From positions 62,001 to 126,000 of the forward strand of contig NZ_SZUU01000011.1 of the NCBI RefSeq assembly GCF_019583405.1: DNA of 64,000 nt, written 5' to 3'. A program made the translations under genes and the position numbers. Positions within the stretch are counted from its first letter, which is position 1, and every line of letters begins with the position of its first letter. Shown in pieces: positions 42,007-52,900 of this stretch. This stretch comes from Bacteroides fragilis. GTDB taxonomy: Bacteria; Bacteroidota; Bacteroidia; Bacteroidales; Bacteroidaceae. Under the pieces are notes generated by a model. It was not told where the DNA came from. It made no database searches and saw only the letters and a list, made by a program, of their open reading frames with translations.

Positions 42007-43026
42007 ATGAAAGAAATAGACTGGGCCAATCTGTCATTCGGCTATATGAAGACAGATTACAATGTGAGAATCAATTTCCGTAACGGCAAATGGGGCGAAC
42101 TTGAGATAAGCAGTAGCGAAGTGCTGAATCTGCATATGGCTGCCACTTGTCTTCACTATGGCCAGGAGGCTTTCGAGGGCTTGAAAGCTTTCCGTGGTAA
42201 AGACGGTAAGGTACGTATTTTCCGTCTGGAAGAGAATGCCGCACGTCTGCAATCCACCTGTCAGGGCATCATGATGGCAGAATTGCCGACCGAACGTTTT
42301 AAGGAAGCTATTCTGAAAGTAGTGAAATTAAACGAACGCTTCATCCCGCCTTATGAGAGTGGGGCGTCCTTGTACATTCGCCCGTTGCTTATCGGAACCA
42401 GTGCCCAGGTAGGGGTTCATCCGGCAGATGAATACATGTTTGTCGTGTTTGTCACACCGGTAGGCCCTTATTTCAAAGGTGGTTTTTCTACCAATCCTTA
42501 TGTCATTATCCGCGAGTACGACCGTGCCGCTCCTCACGGAACCGGTATCTACAAAGTTGGTGGTAACTATGCAGCCAGCCTGCGTGCCAACAAGAAAGCG
42601 CACGATCTGGGCTACTCCTGTGAGTTCTACCTGGATGCCAAAGAAAAGAAATACATTGATGAATGCGGAGCAGCCAACTTCTTTGGTATCAAAGACAATA
42701 CATACATCACACCGAAGTCTACTTCTATCCTTCCTTCCATCACCAATAAGAGCCTGATGCAGTTGGCAGAAGATATGGGCATGAAAGTAGAGCGCCGTCC
42801 GGTACCCGAAGAAGAACTGAGCACTTTCGAAGAAGCAGGAGCTTGCGGTACTGCTGCTGTCATCAGTCCGATCGAACGTATCGATGACCTTGAGAATGGT
42901 AAATCATACGTAATTTCGAAAGACGGAAAGCCGGGTCCTGTTTGTGAGAAACTCTACAACAAGCTGCGTGGTATCCAGTACGGTGACGAGCCCGACACTC
43001 ACGGATGGGTGACCATTGTAGAATAA
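42007..43026 (+). CDS. ilvE: Branched-chain amino acid aminotransferase
   Basis: 339 residues, fold-type IV PLP enzyme: LHYGQEAFEGLKAFRGKDGKVRIFR near 52-76, SLYIRPLLIGT, GIYKVGGNYAASLRANKKAHDLGY with the PLP lysine, EFYLDAKEKKYIDECGAANFF, and FEEAGACGTAAVISPI near 278. Last step of Leu/Ile/Val synthesis. A TATTTTTG -7-like box occurs at 41966-41973, so it may have its own promoter. Confidence 0.95.
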   Translation: MKEIDWANLSFGYMKTDYNVRINFRNGKWGELEISSSEVLNLHMAATCLHYGQEAFEGLKAFRGKDGKVRIFRLEENAARLQSTCQGIMMAELPTERFKEAILKVVKLNERFIPPYESGASLYIRPLLIGTSAQVGVHPADEYMFVVFVTPVGPYFKGGFSTNPYVIIREYDRAAPHGTGIYKVGGNYAASLRANKKAHDLGYSCEFYLDAKEKKYIDECGAANFFGIKDNTYITPKSTSILPSITNKSLMQLAEDMGMKVERRPVPEEELSTFEEAGACGTAAVISPIERIDDLENGKSYVISKDGKPGPVCEKLYNKLRGIQYGDEPDTHGWVTIVE

Positions 43027-43037
43027 ACGTTCGATAA

Positions 43038-43844
43038 ATGAACTACAAAATAACAACCCTCGCAGAAAACAGTGTTTACGGTAAGGGATTACAGGGAGAG
43101 CATGGGCTTTCCCTGCTTGTTGAAGCGGGGGAACACAAGGTGCTGTTTGATACCGGTGCTTCGGATTTGTTTATCCGGAATGCCCGTTTGATGGGAGTCG
43201 ATCTGACCGATGTGGAATTTGTAATACTGTCCCACGGACATCGTGACCATACAGGTGGATTGCATACTTTCCTGAAAATGAACAGCAGGGCAAAGGTGGT
43301 ATGTAAACAAGAAGTGTTCCGCAGGAAGTTCAAGAATGAACGTGAAAACGGAATGTTGCATCCCGAAGCATTGGATAAGTCCCGCTTTTGGCTGATCGAC
43401 GAAACTACGGAGATTGTACCGGGTGTATTTGCGTTTGCGGATGTCAGGATAGTAGACAGGAACGACACGCACTTTGAGCATTTCTTCGTGGAGATAGGAG
43501 GCGAGATGCGTCCCGATACCTTTGAAGATGAACTGGCATTGATATTGAAGAGTGAAAAATCCCTTTCAGTGCTGAGTGCCTGTTCGCACCGGGGGATTAC
43601 AAATATTATTCGTGCCGTGCAGACTGCATTTCCGGGATTGGGACTGAAACTGGTGATGGGAGGCTTTCATATCCATAACGCAGGCATAGAAAAGTTCAAT
43701 GTGATTTCCGCTTTTCTGGGCATGAAGCTTCCCAAACGTCTGGGAGTCTGCCATTGTACGGGCATTGACAAATATGCGTTGTTCCGCCAGCAATTTAACG
43801 ACCGGGTGTTTTATAACTATACCGGTTGGGTAGAAACGATTTAA
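43038..43844 (+). CDS. Metallo-beta-lactamase-fold hydrolase
   Basis: 268 residues with the zinc motif SHGHRDHTGG (His66, His68, Asp70, His71), CSHRGITNI near 182 and GGFHIHNA near 214. It resembles the COG1237 group that includes MptE-like/7,8-dihydropterin-linked phosphate synthases, but the bacterial members are mostly uncharacterised. Cytoplasmic; 11 bases after ilvE. Confidence 0.88.
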   Translation: MNYKITTLAENSVYGKGLQGEHGLSLLVEAGEHKVLFDTGASDLFIRNARLMGVDLTDVEFVILSHGHRDHTGGLHTFLKMNSRAKVVCKQEVFRRKFKNERENGMLHPEALDKSRFWLIDETTEIVPGVFAFADVRIVDRNDTHFEHFFVEIGGEMRPDTFEDELALILKSEKSLSVLSACSHRGITNIIRAVQTAFPGLGLKLVMGGFHIHNAGIEKFNVISAFLGMKLPKRLGVCHCTGIDKYALFRQQFNDRVFYNYTGWVETI

Positions 43845-43853
43845 CTTTTTTGA

Positions 43854-44612
43854 ATGGGAAAAAATAAATTAGAGAAGTTTGCCGATATGGCAAGTTATCC
43901 GCATGTTTTTGAGTATCCTTACTCGGCAGTGGACAATGTGCCTTTTGACATGAAGGGAAAATGGCACAAAGAGTTTTTTAAGAACGATAACCCGATTGTA
44001 CTTGAGTTGGGTTGCGGGCGCGGCGAATATACCGTCGGACTGGGACGGATGTTCCCTGATAAGAATTTTATTGCGGTAGACATTAAGGGAGCCCGCATGT
44101 GGACGGGAGCCACCGAATCTCTTCAGGCAGGCATGAAGAATGTTGCTTTTCTGCGTACCAACATTGAGATCATCGACCGTTTTTTTGCGGAAGGCGAAGT
44201 GAGTGAGATCTGGCTGACTTTCTCTGATCCGCAAATGAAGAAAGCGACCAAACGCCTGACTTCTACCTATTTTATGGAACGTTATCGTAAGTTTTTGGTG
44301 TCCAACGGTATTATCCATCTGAAGACAGACAGTAACTTTATGTTCACCTATACCAAATATATGATTGAGGAGAACAAACTGCCGGTGGAGTTTATCACCG
44401 AAGATCTTTATCACTCCGATCTCGTTGATGACATTCTGGGCATCAAGACCTATTATGAACAACAATGGCTCGATCGTGGTTTAAGCATTAAATACATCAA
44501 ATTCCTGTTACCGCAGGAAGGAGAATTGAGAGAACCGGATATTGAAATTGAACTCGATTCGTACCGGAGCTATAACCGTAGCAAGCGGAGCGGATTGCAG
44601 ACATCTAAATAA
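43854..44612 (+). CDS. trmB: tRNA (guanine-N7-)-methyltransferase
   Basis: 252 residues: VLELGCGRGEYTVGLGRMFPDKNFIAVDIKGARMW (SAM binding, near 48-82), AFLRTNIEII, and WLTFSDPQMKKATKRLTS (near 121), the TrmB signature in place of the common FPDPWPK form. Forms m7G46 in tRNA variable loops. Ends with a basic KRSGLQTSK tail. Nine bases after the previous gene. Confidence 0.93.
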   Translation: MGKNKLEKFADMASYPHVFEYPYSAVDNVPFDMKGKWHKEFFKNDNPIVLELGCGRGEYTVGLGRMFPDKNFIAVDIKGARMWTGATESLQAGMKNVAFLRTNIEIIDRFFAEGEVSEIWLTFSDPQMKKATKRLTSTYFMERYRKFLVSNGIIHLKTDSNFMFTYTKYMIEENKLPVEFITEDLYHSDLVDDILGIKTYYEQQWLDRGLSIKYIKFLLPQEGELREPDIEIELDSYRSYNRSKRSGLQTSK

Positions 44613-44620
44613 TACAAACT

Positions 44621-45727
44621 ATGACAATCTATCCTAAATTGATACTCGATGCACTGGCTACAGTGCGTTATCCCGGAACCGGAAAGAATCTTGTGGAGGC
44701 CGGTATGGTGGAGGATAACATTCGTATAGAGGGAATGAAGGTTTCATTCTCCCTGATTTTTGAAAAACCGACCGATCCGTTTATGAAGTCGGTGATAAAG
44801 GCTGCTGAAACAGCTATTCTTACCCATGTGAGCAAAGACGTGGAGATAGCAGGAAATATCAGTGTGAAAACAGTACAGGCTGCACGTCCCGAAGTCGGTA
44901 AATTGTTACCCCGGGTAAAGAATATCATAGGTATCTCTTCCGGTAAAGGAGGGGTGGGCAAATCTACCGTGTCGGCCAATCTGGCTGTAGCGTTGGCTAA
45001 GTTGGGTTATAAAGTCGGTTTACTGGATGCCGACGTTTTCGGTCCTTCCATGCCGAAAATGTTTCAGGTAGAAGATGCCCGTCCGTACGCTGAAAAAATA
45101 GACGGACGCGATATGATTATTCCTGTTGAAAAGTATGGTGTAAAATTACTTTCTATCGGTTTCTTTGTCGATCCTGACCAAGCTACTTTATGGCGTGGGG
45201 GGATGGCGAGCAATGCGCTGAAGCAGTTGATCGGAGATGCTGCCTGGGGAGATCTGGACTATTTCCTGATCGATCTGCCACCGGGAACAAGTGACATTCA
45301 CCTGACCGTAGTTCAGACATTGGCCTTGACCGGTGCCGTTGTGGTTAGTACTCCGCAGGCTGTGGCTTTGGCCGATGCACGTAAAGGGATCAACATGTTC
45401 ACTAATGATAAGGTGAATGTTCCTATTCTTGGTCTGGTGGAAAATATGGCTTGGTTCACTCCGGCAGAACTTCCGGAGAACAAGTATTATCTTTTCGGGA
45501 AAGAAGGTGCCAAGAAGCTGGCTGAAGAGATGAATGTTCCGTTGTTGGGACAGATTCCGATTGTACAGAGTATCTGCGAGGGCGGCGATAACGGTACCCC
45601 TGTTGCTTTGGATGAAAATACGGTTACCGGCCGTGCATTTCTTTCGTTGGCTGCCAGTGTAGTACGACAGGTGGACAAACGGAATGTGGAAATGGCTCCC
45701 ACAAAGATTGTAGAGTTACATAAGTAA
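44621..45727 (+). CDS. Mrp/NBP35-type Fe-S cluster carrier ATPase
   Basis: 368 residues: N-terminal MIP18/DUF59-like domain (residues 5-85), then a deviant Walker A GKGGVGKST at 108-116, LLDADVFGPSMPKMF, and DLPPGTSDIHLTVVQ near 223. No terminal CXXC ferredoxin extension. Family members (ApbC/Mrp) deliver Fe-S clusters to apoproteins. Last gene of the run before a terminator. Confidence 0.93.
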   Translation: MTIYPKLILDALATVRYPGTGKNLVEAGMVEDNIRIEGMKVSFSLIFEKPTDPFMKSVIKAAETAILTHVSKDVEIAGNISVKTVQAARPEVGKLLPRVKNIIGISSGKGGVGKSTVSANLAVALAKLGYKVGLLDADVFGPSMPKMFQVEDARPYAEKIDGRDMIIPVEKYGVKLLSIGFFVDPDQATLWRGGMASNALKQLIGDAAWGDLDYFLIDLPPGTSDIHLTVVQTLALTGAVVVSTPQAVALADARKGINMFTNDKVNVPILGLVENMAWFTPAELPENKYYLFGKEGAKKLAEEMNVPLLGQIPIVQSICEGGDNGTPVALDENTVTGRAFLSLAASVVRQVDKRNVEMAPTKIVELHK

Positions 45728-45749
45728 CGATAAGCGCTTTTAAATGATG

Positions 45750-45789
45750 AACGATCGGTTCCTTGTCCCATAGGCAGGAGCCGATCGTT
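45750..45789. terminator. Convergent terminator between the Mrp gene and the TlpA gene
   Basis: AACGATCGGTTCC pairs with GGAGCCGATCGTT (one G-U), loop of 14 bases, then CTTTGTTTATT on the plus strand. The dyad probably works in both directions. Confidence 0.8.
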
Positions 45790-45817
45790 CTTTGTTTATT
45801 GTTTGTTGTCCGGAGGG

Positions 45818-47719
45818 TTAATCATATACTTTCATCAATTCCTCTTTTATTTGGGCTACACCCGGGAATCCTGTCTTTTGGTGTTTGACATTTCCTTCCC
45901 GATCGATGATGAGATAGGTGGGTACGCCCCTTATGTCGAATTTATCACCTAAGAAACTCCATTGGGCATCCGTTAAACGGAAATGCTCACCGTGGATATC
46001 CGGAATCATGTTCTCCCATGTTTTCAGGGGTGAAGTTTCGCCGGTAATGTAAAGGTAAACGATATCCTTTCCTTTCAACTCTTCCTTTAGCGGCAGCATT
46101 GCTTTATTGGCCATGCGACACGGGCCACACCAGGTTGCCCAGAAATCGGCCAGGATTACTTTACCCCGGAATTTAGAGATAATGGATGTAAACAGGTTTT
46201 CATCACTGACTTCTCCTACTTCATGAATAGTATATCCGGTTTTCTTTTTATTGGCTTCAATGGTTTTCAGAAGTTGTTCATTGCCCTCCCGCAGTTCATT
46301 TTGGCAAGCGGGTGGAAGAGTGGCAAGCAGGACTTCCTGTTCGGCGGTCAGGGGTGTAAAGTCTTTGATAGATGAATAGAGTTCGTTTGCTTTATTAATA
46401 TCGAAATAAACCCCTTTGTCGGTTCCCCATGCTTTAACCAGTTCATCTCTCCAATGACGCAGGTAATACGGAACCAGTTCGGTCAACCGGGGATTGTAAA
46501 GTAATGCCATGGTGTTGAGGGAGCCAAGTGGTCTGAAAGCATCCGCGTAATAGTTTTCAGGCAGTTTTATTTGAGTCGTTTTAAAGTATTCCCTAACTTC
46601 TTCGTTTTTCATTTTATGCTCCATGGCATAAGCCTGCTTGATGGCCATTTCCGTTAAAGAGATAGCCTGGGCAGTACCGGCGTCTACCTGATTGATTAAT
46701 ACCGTTTTGAGCGCTTGACTGATTGAGGCTTTCTGTATGGATTCAAGAATAGTAGCCCGTTTGCCATAAATAAAGTCTTTATAGGCTTGGGCGTCCATTC
46801 CTGCTATGTCACGGAATAGTTGACGGTAATTATCCATAACGGAAGGATTTAGGTTACATTTAAAAGATTCCTGTGACAGCCCGGCTAATGCGCCGCCAAA
46901 GTAAACAGCTTCGCCATAAGGTTTGTCATCCTTATGGAACCTGGATTGTTGCCGGCATAGTTCGCGGGTATTGATAATGATACTGCTCTCTTCGCCCGGT
47001 ACCACGTAGGAAGAAATCATTTTACCGAAAATACGGAGGGCGACCGAAGTAGTGGCAGGTACTTTTATTTGAGTGGCAAATGTGCCGTCATTGTTTATTT
47101 TTACTTCCGCTCCTTCGTAGGCACCTTTTACCGGGTCAAATACAATCGGTGCTATTTTGGAGATGAGCCCCGGGCGATAATCCAGAATCTTTCCTTTGAA
47201 AGTGGCTTCTTTGTATTCGAATTTCGGTTCGGGCAATGTATTGTTTATGTCTACTTTCTGCACAATGGCTTCTTGGGGTAACAAAAGTTCGGGGAGAGCT
47301 TTTCCTTTAAGTTGAATGCCCCATATCTTGAATGCCCCTTGAACATTGTCCCCTTCGGAGAAATCGATAGAAGTGGCTGAGGCCGGTACTGGCGGAAAAA
47401 CTAAACGGAATTCTGCTTCACCGGATTCGGGCATCCAGAATTCCGTGTCGGGTTTAATACCGATCCCCGAACGTAAAACGTAGGTTTCCCCGTTATTGTC
47501 TTTCAGGAAACTTTGTCCGGAAATCCGGATCCATTGTTTGGGTTGATAGAATGCTTTGATATAAAGTACTGTAGCCGTGTCGCTGAGGACGACTTTATCT
47601 ACTTGAATCGAGGTACTGCTCCAAGCTATGAATGGCGGCTGTTCTATGACTTTTTCTTTGGTTTTGGCAAGGTTGCAGATGCACAACAAGAGAATGGCAA
47701 TAAATGTGATTTTTCTCAT
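45818..47719 (-). CDS. TlpA-type thioredoxin-domain protein with large N-terminal region
   Basis: 633 residues, exported (signal MRKITFIAILLLCICNLAKT; the Cys at 14 is not a clear lipobox). Residues 20-300 are beta-rich and unassigned; 300-480 helical; the C-terminal 120 residues are a TlpA/AhpC-like thioredoxin fold with the active site WCGPC (Cys531, Cys534), then the cis-Pro segment RGVPTYLIIDREG. It probably reduces periplasmic disulfides. 39 bases downstream of the M56-TonB gene, so likely co-regulated by the BlaI repressor. Confidence 0.85.
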   Translation of the reverse strand: MRKITFIAILLLCICNLAKTKEKVIEQPPFIAWSSTSIQVDKVVLSDTATVLYIKAFYQPKQWIRISGQSFLKDNNGETYVLRSGIGIKPDTEFWMPESGEAEFRLVFPPVPASATSIDFSEGDNVQGAFKIWGIQLKGKALPELLLPQEAIVQKVDINNTLPEPKFEYKEATFKGKILDYRPGLISKIAPIVFDPVKGAYEGAEVKINNDGTFATQIKVPATTSVALRIFGKMISSYVVPGEESSIIINTRELCRQQSRFHKDDKPYGEAVYFGGALAGLSQESFKCNLNPSVMDNYRQLFRDIAGMDAQAYKDFIYGKRATILESIQKASISQALKTVLINQVDAGTAQAISLTEMAIKQAYAMEHKMKNEEVREYFKTTQIKLPENYYADAFRPLGSLNTMALLYNPRLTELVPYYLRHWRDELVKAWGTDKGVYFDINKANELYSSIKDFTPLTAEQEVLLATLPPACQNELREGNEQLLKTIEANKKKTGYTIHEVGEVSDENLFTSIISKFRGKVILADFWATWCGPCRMANKAMLPLKEELKGKDIVYLYITGETSPLKTWENMIPDIHGEHFRLTDAQWSFLGDKFDIRGVPTYLIIDREGNVKHQKTGFPGVAQIKEELMKVYD

Positions 47720-47758
47720 ACTATTTTTATTAAAGTGATTTTCAGGTTGGGAGTACGG

Positions 47759-49480
47759 TTAGGCCAGACGGAACCGGATGGGGAGTGTGAATCGGGTCGC
47801 TACGTTCTTGCCTTTTTGTTTCCCGGGTATCCATTGGGGCATACTGTTTACTATACGGAGTGCCTCGGCATTCAGTTCCGGTGATACCCCCCGAACTATT
47901 TTGGGATTGCTTATTTTTCCGTTCTTATCAATAACCATTTGTATGACAACCTGTCCTTGTATTCCCGCTTCCATTGCGACTGTAGGATATTTTATATTTT
48001 TGTACATATATGCTAAGCAAGCTTTCATTCCACCGGGGAATTCGGCAGCTTGTTCAACTACATCAAAAACTTTATTTTCAAGATTCTTATCGGAACTACT
48101 TGTCGTTTCGGACGCTTCACCTATCAGTCGAAACCGTACCGGGACGGTCATTCTGGTTGCTACGGCTATTCCTCTTTGTCTTCCGGGATGCCACTTAGGC
48201 ATCTCTTTTATTACACGTAATGCTTCGGCGTCCAGCGTTGGATGTGCACTTTTCACTACTGTGCAGTCGGTAATCGTTCCGTTTGCCCGGATTATAAACT
48301 GAACAACGACTTGTCCGTGTATTCCGTTTTCCTGAGCGATAGGGGGGTAGCGGAGGTGACTGTTGATGAACCTATTCATTTCTGTCAATCCTCCTGGAAA
48401 CTCCGGCATCTTCTCAACTACTTCAAAAACAGTTTGTTCTTCCGGATTTCTTTGGGTTGTTTGTCGGGCTGCGTTGTCCGCTTGAGATTGCGGAGCATCT
48501 GCCGTATGGGATGGGGCGTTTTCTTCAATCGGAGATTTCGGTTCAATCTGTTCTTCTACTGTTTGTATCACTTCCTGCGCGATACTTTTAGTAGTACGTG
48601 CCACGGCTTCGATGTTGCTGACTATCATTAGGGCGAGAGCCAGCGGGAGAAATAACAGATATTTGGTCCGTCCTATCTCTTTGGTTCTTTTTTTGTTCAT
48701 CATGGTGATGCGATTCTTCAATGGCAGCACATTGAAACTGTTGGAGAGAGTGATAGTACTTTTCTGATGAGCCAATCCCAATAAGTGATACTGATAAGAT
48801 TTTGAATCATGTCCGGCTTCCAGTACACGGTTGTCGGCCATATACTCCAGGTTGTTCCGTACTTCCCGTTTCATCAACCATGCAAACGGGTTGAACCAAC
48901 AGGCGATACACATCAGTTCGCTGATGATAACATCTATGGAGTGCTTTTGTCGGGCATGCGTTCCTTCGTGAGTAAGGATCTCGCTTAACTCATTGTGCGG
49001 ATGTGCTTGCGGATGAATGAAGATCCAATGAAAAAAAGAGAACGGACCACTTTCTTTGTCAAGCAAATAGACAGGAATTCCTTCTATCTGATCTTTCTGA
49101 CAATGAAAACGCAACCGCAAAATACTGGCAAACTGGGCAACGAAGCGTATTAAAAGTAATACGACTCCTGCCCAATAGATGATATTCACTGTAGATAAAA
49201 TGATGTTTTGCCAATCCGTAGTCGCAACTTCAGGAGTTATTTCAATTTCGGGCAATACAATGGTTGCGTATAAATCGGCCATTGCTACCATAGGTTCGTG
49301 CGATCTGATCCACTCCTGAATATTCAGCACCGGGTAGAGTGGAGAAATGATAAAGAAGCAAAGCAAAACAATCCTTCGCCACTGAAAAAAGGTGTCTCTG
49401 TAGAAAAACAACCGATAGAAGGCGTAGAATAAAGCAATTGCTATGTTTATCTTCAGGAAGTATGCCAGTTCGGGAGTCAT
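47759..49480 (-). CDS. BlaR1-like M56 metallopeptidase with two TonB C-terminal domains
   Basis: 573 residues. Membrane segments near 7-25, 38-52, 93-115 and 273-290; the cytoplasmic zinc site is HEGTH (His171, Glu172, His175) followed by FNPFAW. After a linker rich in Pro/Gln/Thr come two TonB-like domains, at about 347-440 and 475-573, each with the FPGG...YP...GxVxxxFxIxxxGxI pattern and GRQRG/GKQKG near their ends. Relatives sense an envelope signal and cleave the paired BlaI repressor. It has no penicillin-binding sensor domain, so the signal is not a beta-lactam. Confidence 0.9.
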   Translation of the reverse strand: MTPELAYFLKINIAIALFYAFYRLFFYRDTFFQWRRIVLLCFFIISPLYPVLNIQEWIRSHEPMVAMADLYATIVLPEIEITPEVATTDWQNIILSTVNIIYWAGVVLLLIRFVAQFASILRLRFHCQKDQIEGIPVYLLDKESGPFSFFHWIFIHPQAHPHNELSEILTHEGTHARQKHSIDVIISELMCIACWFNPFAWLMKREVRNNLEYMADNRVLEAGHDSKSYQYHLLGLAHQKSTITLSNSFNVLPLKNRITMMNKKRTKEIGRTKYLLFLPLALALMIVSNIEAVARTTKSIAQEVIQTVEEQIEPKSPIEENAPSHTADAPQSQADNAARQTTQRNPEEQTVFEVVEKMPEFPGGLTEMNRFINSHLRYPPIAQENGIHGQVVVQFIIRANGTITDCTVVKSAHPTLDAEALRVIKEMPKWHPGRQRGIAVATRMTVPVRFRLIGEASETTSSSDKNLENKVFDVVEQAAEFPGGMKACLAYMYKNIKYPTVAMEAGIQGQVVIQMVIDKNGKISNPKIVRGVSPELNAEALRIVNSMPQWIPGKQKGKNVATRFTLPIRFRLA

Positions 49481-49500
49481 GTTTTTCAGGGTATTAGCGA

Positions 49501-49866
49501 TTAGTTTTCTTTTCCTTTCTCGATCATGTCGATGATTTCTTTCAGGTCGTTGGTCGATATCTTCTGATCTTTGGCGAAGAAAGAAACCATTTCTTTGTAA
49601 GAGTTCTCAAAGTAGTTCCTTACGACTCCACTCATGAAACTTCGTTTATATTCGCTTTCTTTAATAGCTGGAGTGTACAGGTACGTATTTCCTACGCGTT
49701 GTGCCTTTACATATTTTTTCCGTTCGAGATTCTTTACGATGGAGGCCACCGTGGTGTAGGGAGGAGTAGGTTGCTCAAATTTAGCAACGATGTCTTTTAC
49801 ATAGCAACTTTCCAGTTCCCAGATGTAAATCATCACTTCTTCTTCTTGCATTGTCAACTTTTCCAT
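49501..49866 (-). CDS. BlaI/MecI-family transcriptional repressor
   Basis: 121 residues: winged helix LTMQEEEVMIYIWELESCYVKDIVAKFEQPTPPYTTVASIVKNLERKKYVKAQRVGNTYLYTPAIKESEY at 4-73, then a short dimerisation helix region. Heads the operon and should bind the dyad in its own promoter. Homologues are inactivated by proteolysis through the M56 partner, here the next gene. Confidence 0.93.
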   Translation of the reverse strand: MEKLTMQEEEVMIYIWELESCYVKDIVAKFEQPTPPYTTVASIVKNLERKKYVKAQRVGNTYLYTPAIKESEYKRSFMSGVVRNYFENSYKEMVSFFAKDQKISTNDLKEIIDMIEKGKEN

Positions 49867-49893
49867 GGAGTATGTTTAATTACGTTTATATCA

Positions 49894-49924
49894 CAAAGCT
49901 ACGAAACGGTCGTAACTAAACAAA
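49894..49924 (-). promoter_or_regulatory. Promoter and operator of the blaI operon
   Basis: Minus strand: TTTG at 49924-49921, 19-base spacer, TAGCTTTG at 49901-49894 (exact consensus). Within the spacer lies the dyad TACGA-AACGG-TCGTA at 49900-49914, touching the -7 box, where a bound BlaI dimer would block RNA polymerase. Confidence 0.78.
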
Positions 49925-49979
49925 GCAAAGTATGTTAAATGATGTAAATGAATAGGTTGCGTATAGTGAAAAGTTGCTT

Positions 49980-52900
49980 TTACTTACCATTTACATATTT
50001 TGAAGCTGAAATACCAAATTGACTCTTGAAATGTTTCCTAAAAGTTTCATAATCATTATATCCTACCATTTCGGCGATCTCTAAAATTGAATATTTGTGC
50101 ATTGCCAATAAAGAAATCGCTTTGTTCATGCGTATCTTTCGAATTAACTCTGTAACAGTTAGGTGGAAATGCTCTTTTACTTTTCTATATAATGTGGGTT
50201 GACTCATGCAAAGCATATCGGCCAATATTTTCACATTGAATTGTTCATTCGCTATATTATCTTCTATAACGACAAGCACTTTTTGCATGAATATGTATTG
50301 ATCAGACTGCTTAAACTCGTTATTGATGTTAGATTGTTGTAAAACAGATGGTTCCGGATGATCAGAAAGAGGTCGGTCCTCCTTTTCTTCCGGTGAGCTG
50401 TTGTCTGTTTTTTCTTCTTTGCTACAGTTGATTTTGGTTTCTTGTACATGCGACAATTGGTCTACTTGCTGACATAGTGAATGGACATTTCTCTTTATTA
50501 ATGTCAGTTTGCTGTAGGAATCATCACACGGCTTCATTGAGTATAAAAGTTCTTCGAGTGGTGACAGTATTAAGGCCAATAGAGGACGTAGCTCATGGGT
50601 TGCTTTGGTGAAAAAGGTTTCTTGCTCTTCTTTCAACTTTATTTCTTGTTCATGTTGTAGTTTATAGATGGCAATGCCGTGCTCTAATTCAGTAATCAGT
50701 TGATCACGCTGATGTTTCCTTTTAAATGTGAATATTGAGTAATAAATAGCTCCAATGATTACCAGGAATACAAAAATACGGAAAGTCCAAGTTTGACTCC
50801 AGTGTGGTTGTATGTTGATTTCTAAAGAGGTTACATCTTCTTTGACTGCTTTTTGGTTTTTTATTTGAAATGTATAGTTTCCCGGCAACAAGTTGGCGTA
50901 AGAAATTTTGTCTTTACCATTACATTCTATCCATTCATTCTGATAGGGTATCAGCCTGTATACGTATTTTTGCGTGGTAGGATAAGGACTGTTGCTGAAT
51001 GATAATGAAAAGTCCCTGCTTTTGTATGGCAGAGAGATGTAATCTGTATATTCAGCGGTTTTTGTCAATATCATTTGTCCATTAATGAGTTTCCCCGGAA
51101 TGAGAGGCTTATTATTAATTTCAATACCAGTAATGATTATTGGGTTCTCGGTATTTGCCTGGAAAGCGTTGATAGCTTGTTGAGGTGAGAAAAAAATCAG
51201 ATGTCTATTGCCTCCCCAGCACAGCATATCGCCCCAAAAAGTCACAGAATGGCTACTTCCGGAAGCATAATAATTATAAAATTGGTTTATGGATTTGTCA
51301 TAGCAGCTAAATCCCGAATTTGTTCCGATCCAGATATACCCTTGTTTGTCTTCTAATAAGCAATTTATCCAATTGCTGGCCAAACCATCCGTAGTTGTAA
51401 ATACTTGTTTAATTGTTTTATCTCTATGATAAACGATGCCTAAACCATTTTGATAGCCTACGTATACAGTTCCGTCTTTAGCTGTTAATACTGTTTGGGC
51501 CGTATAGGTATGTTTGTCTGTCGTAAAATGTTGTATGTGTTGTTTGTTATTAGTATAGCTCAGTTTCAGCAGTCCTAAACTGGTAGCTATCCACAAATAA
51601 CCTTCATTATCTTCATCTATATCAAATACACAGTTCACAGCTTGTTTCAACGCTACTTCCTTTTTCTCCTTTTTATCACAATCGTATAGAAACAGTCCCT
51701 TACTTGTTCCAATCCAGAAATTCTTTTTGGAGTCTGTAAACAGTACATTGACAGGCGTATCGGTTACATGATACTTTTGCACTTCCTTTTTTAGTGGAGA
51801 ATAACAAACTATCATTCCATTCTGATAACCGAACCAGATATTTCCATTCTCATCTTTCATGCTGCATAACACTGTCTTTCTATCTGTTTGAGGTAATTCG
51901 CGTAAAGTAAAATTTTCCGGGTCGTGTAATGGATTACTATAGAAAACACCTTGTTCATAAGTGGACCAATAGCTCCTTTCATCGTTATCAATAATAATGC
52001 TTTCTACTTCATTGTCTTCATTGAAATTGTATTGTTTGATAAAGTTCCATTTCCAGTCGGCAACCAATACTCCTCCTCCATGTGTTCCAATCCATAAGAA
52101 TCCATGGGGATCGTAATAAGAAGATATCATACGTGGCTCAAAGTTTAATGACTGCCAGGTAGGTTCACCGGTGCTTATTTTCGTAGTCCATCCGCCCGGA
52201 ACATTATTGTCCGCCGAAAGCGTGGTATATCCGTTCCATGTTGTAGCGAGAATAGAAGAATTTGAAATGGGAGTAATGTTATAAACATCGTTATGAGACA
52301 AATGGGTGGGAATCCTATTTTGTTGATTGACAATATGGCTAAGGTTCTCCAATGAAGTATCCATAATGAAAATGCCATGTAGCATGGAAGAAATGAATAG
52401 TTTTTCATTATGATATATAATCGAAGAAGCTCCAAACTCTTGCTTTGTGGTTAATAAACGTTTCTCCTTTAAAATACGTCCCGTACTGATGTCTAATAAA
52501 AGTACGCGTGCATTATTGGTCACTAAATAAACCTCTTTATGATTATTGGTTAGGCAAAATTTCATGAATCGCTCTTTTTCCGCCATTTTGAACGAATAAA
52601 TCTTTTTTAATTTTGATGAAGGTTGACCGTTTGGGGTTAATGAGATATTGAAACTGCTAAACGTTTGATTATCACAAGCCAAAAGCGTGGAATCATTAAG
52701 AAGAAGAAAATCGGCCACTTGATAATCCTTGTTTTTTACGAGAGTCTGAAGTTTTCCTGTACTTTCACTTTTGCAATCCATGTATGTGATCCAATCATTA
52801 GTCTGTAAATATAGTATATGTCGATGATCCTCTTCTATTTTTATCACATTCATGCTGAAGCGTTGGCTTAGTGCGTAGTTAGTAAAACGATTGCCGTCAT

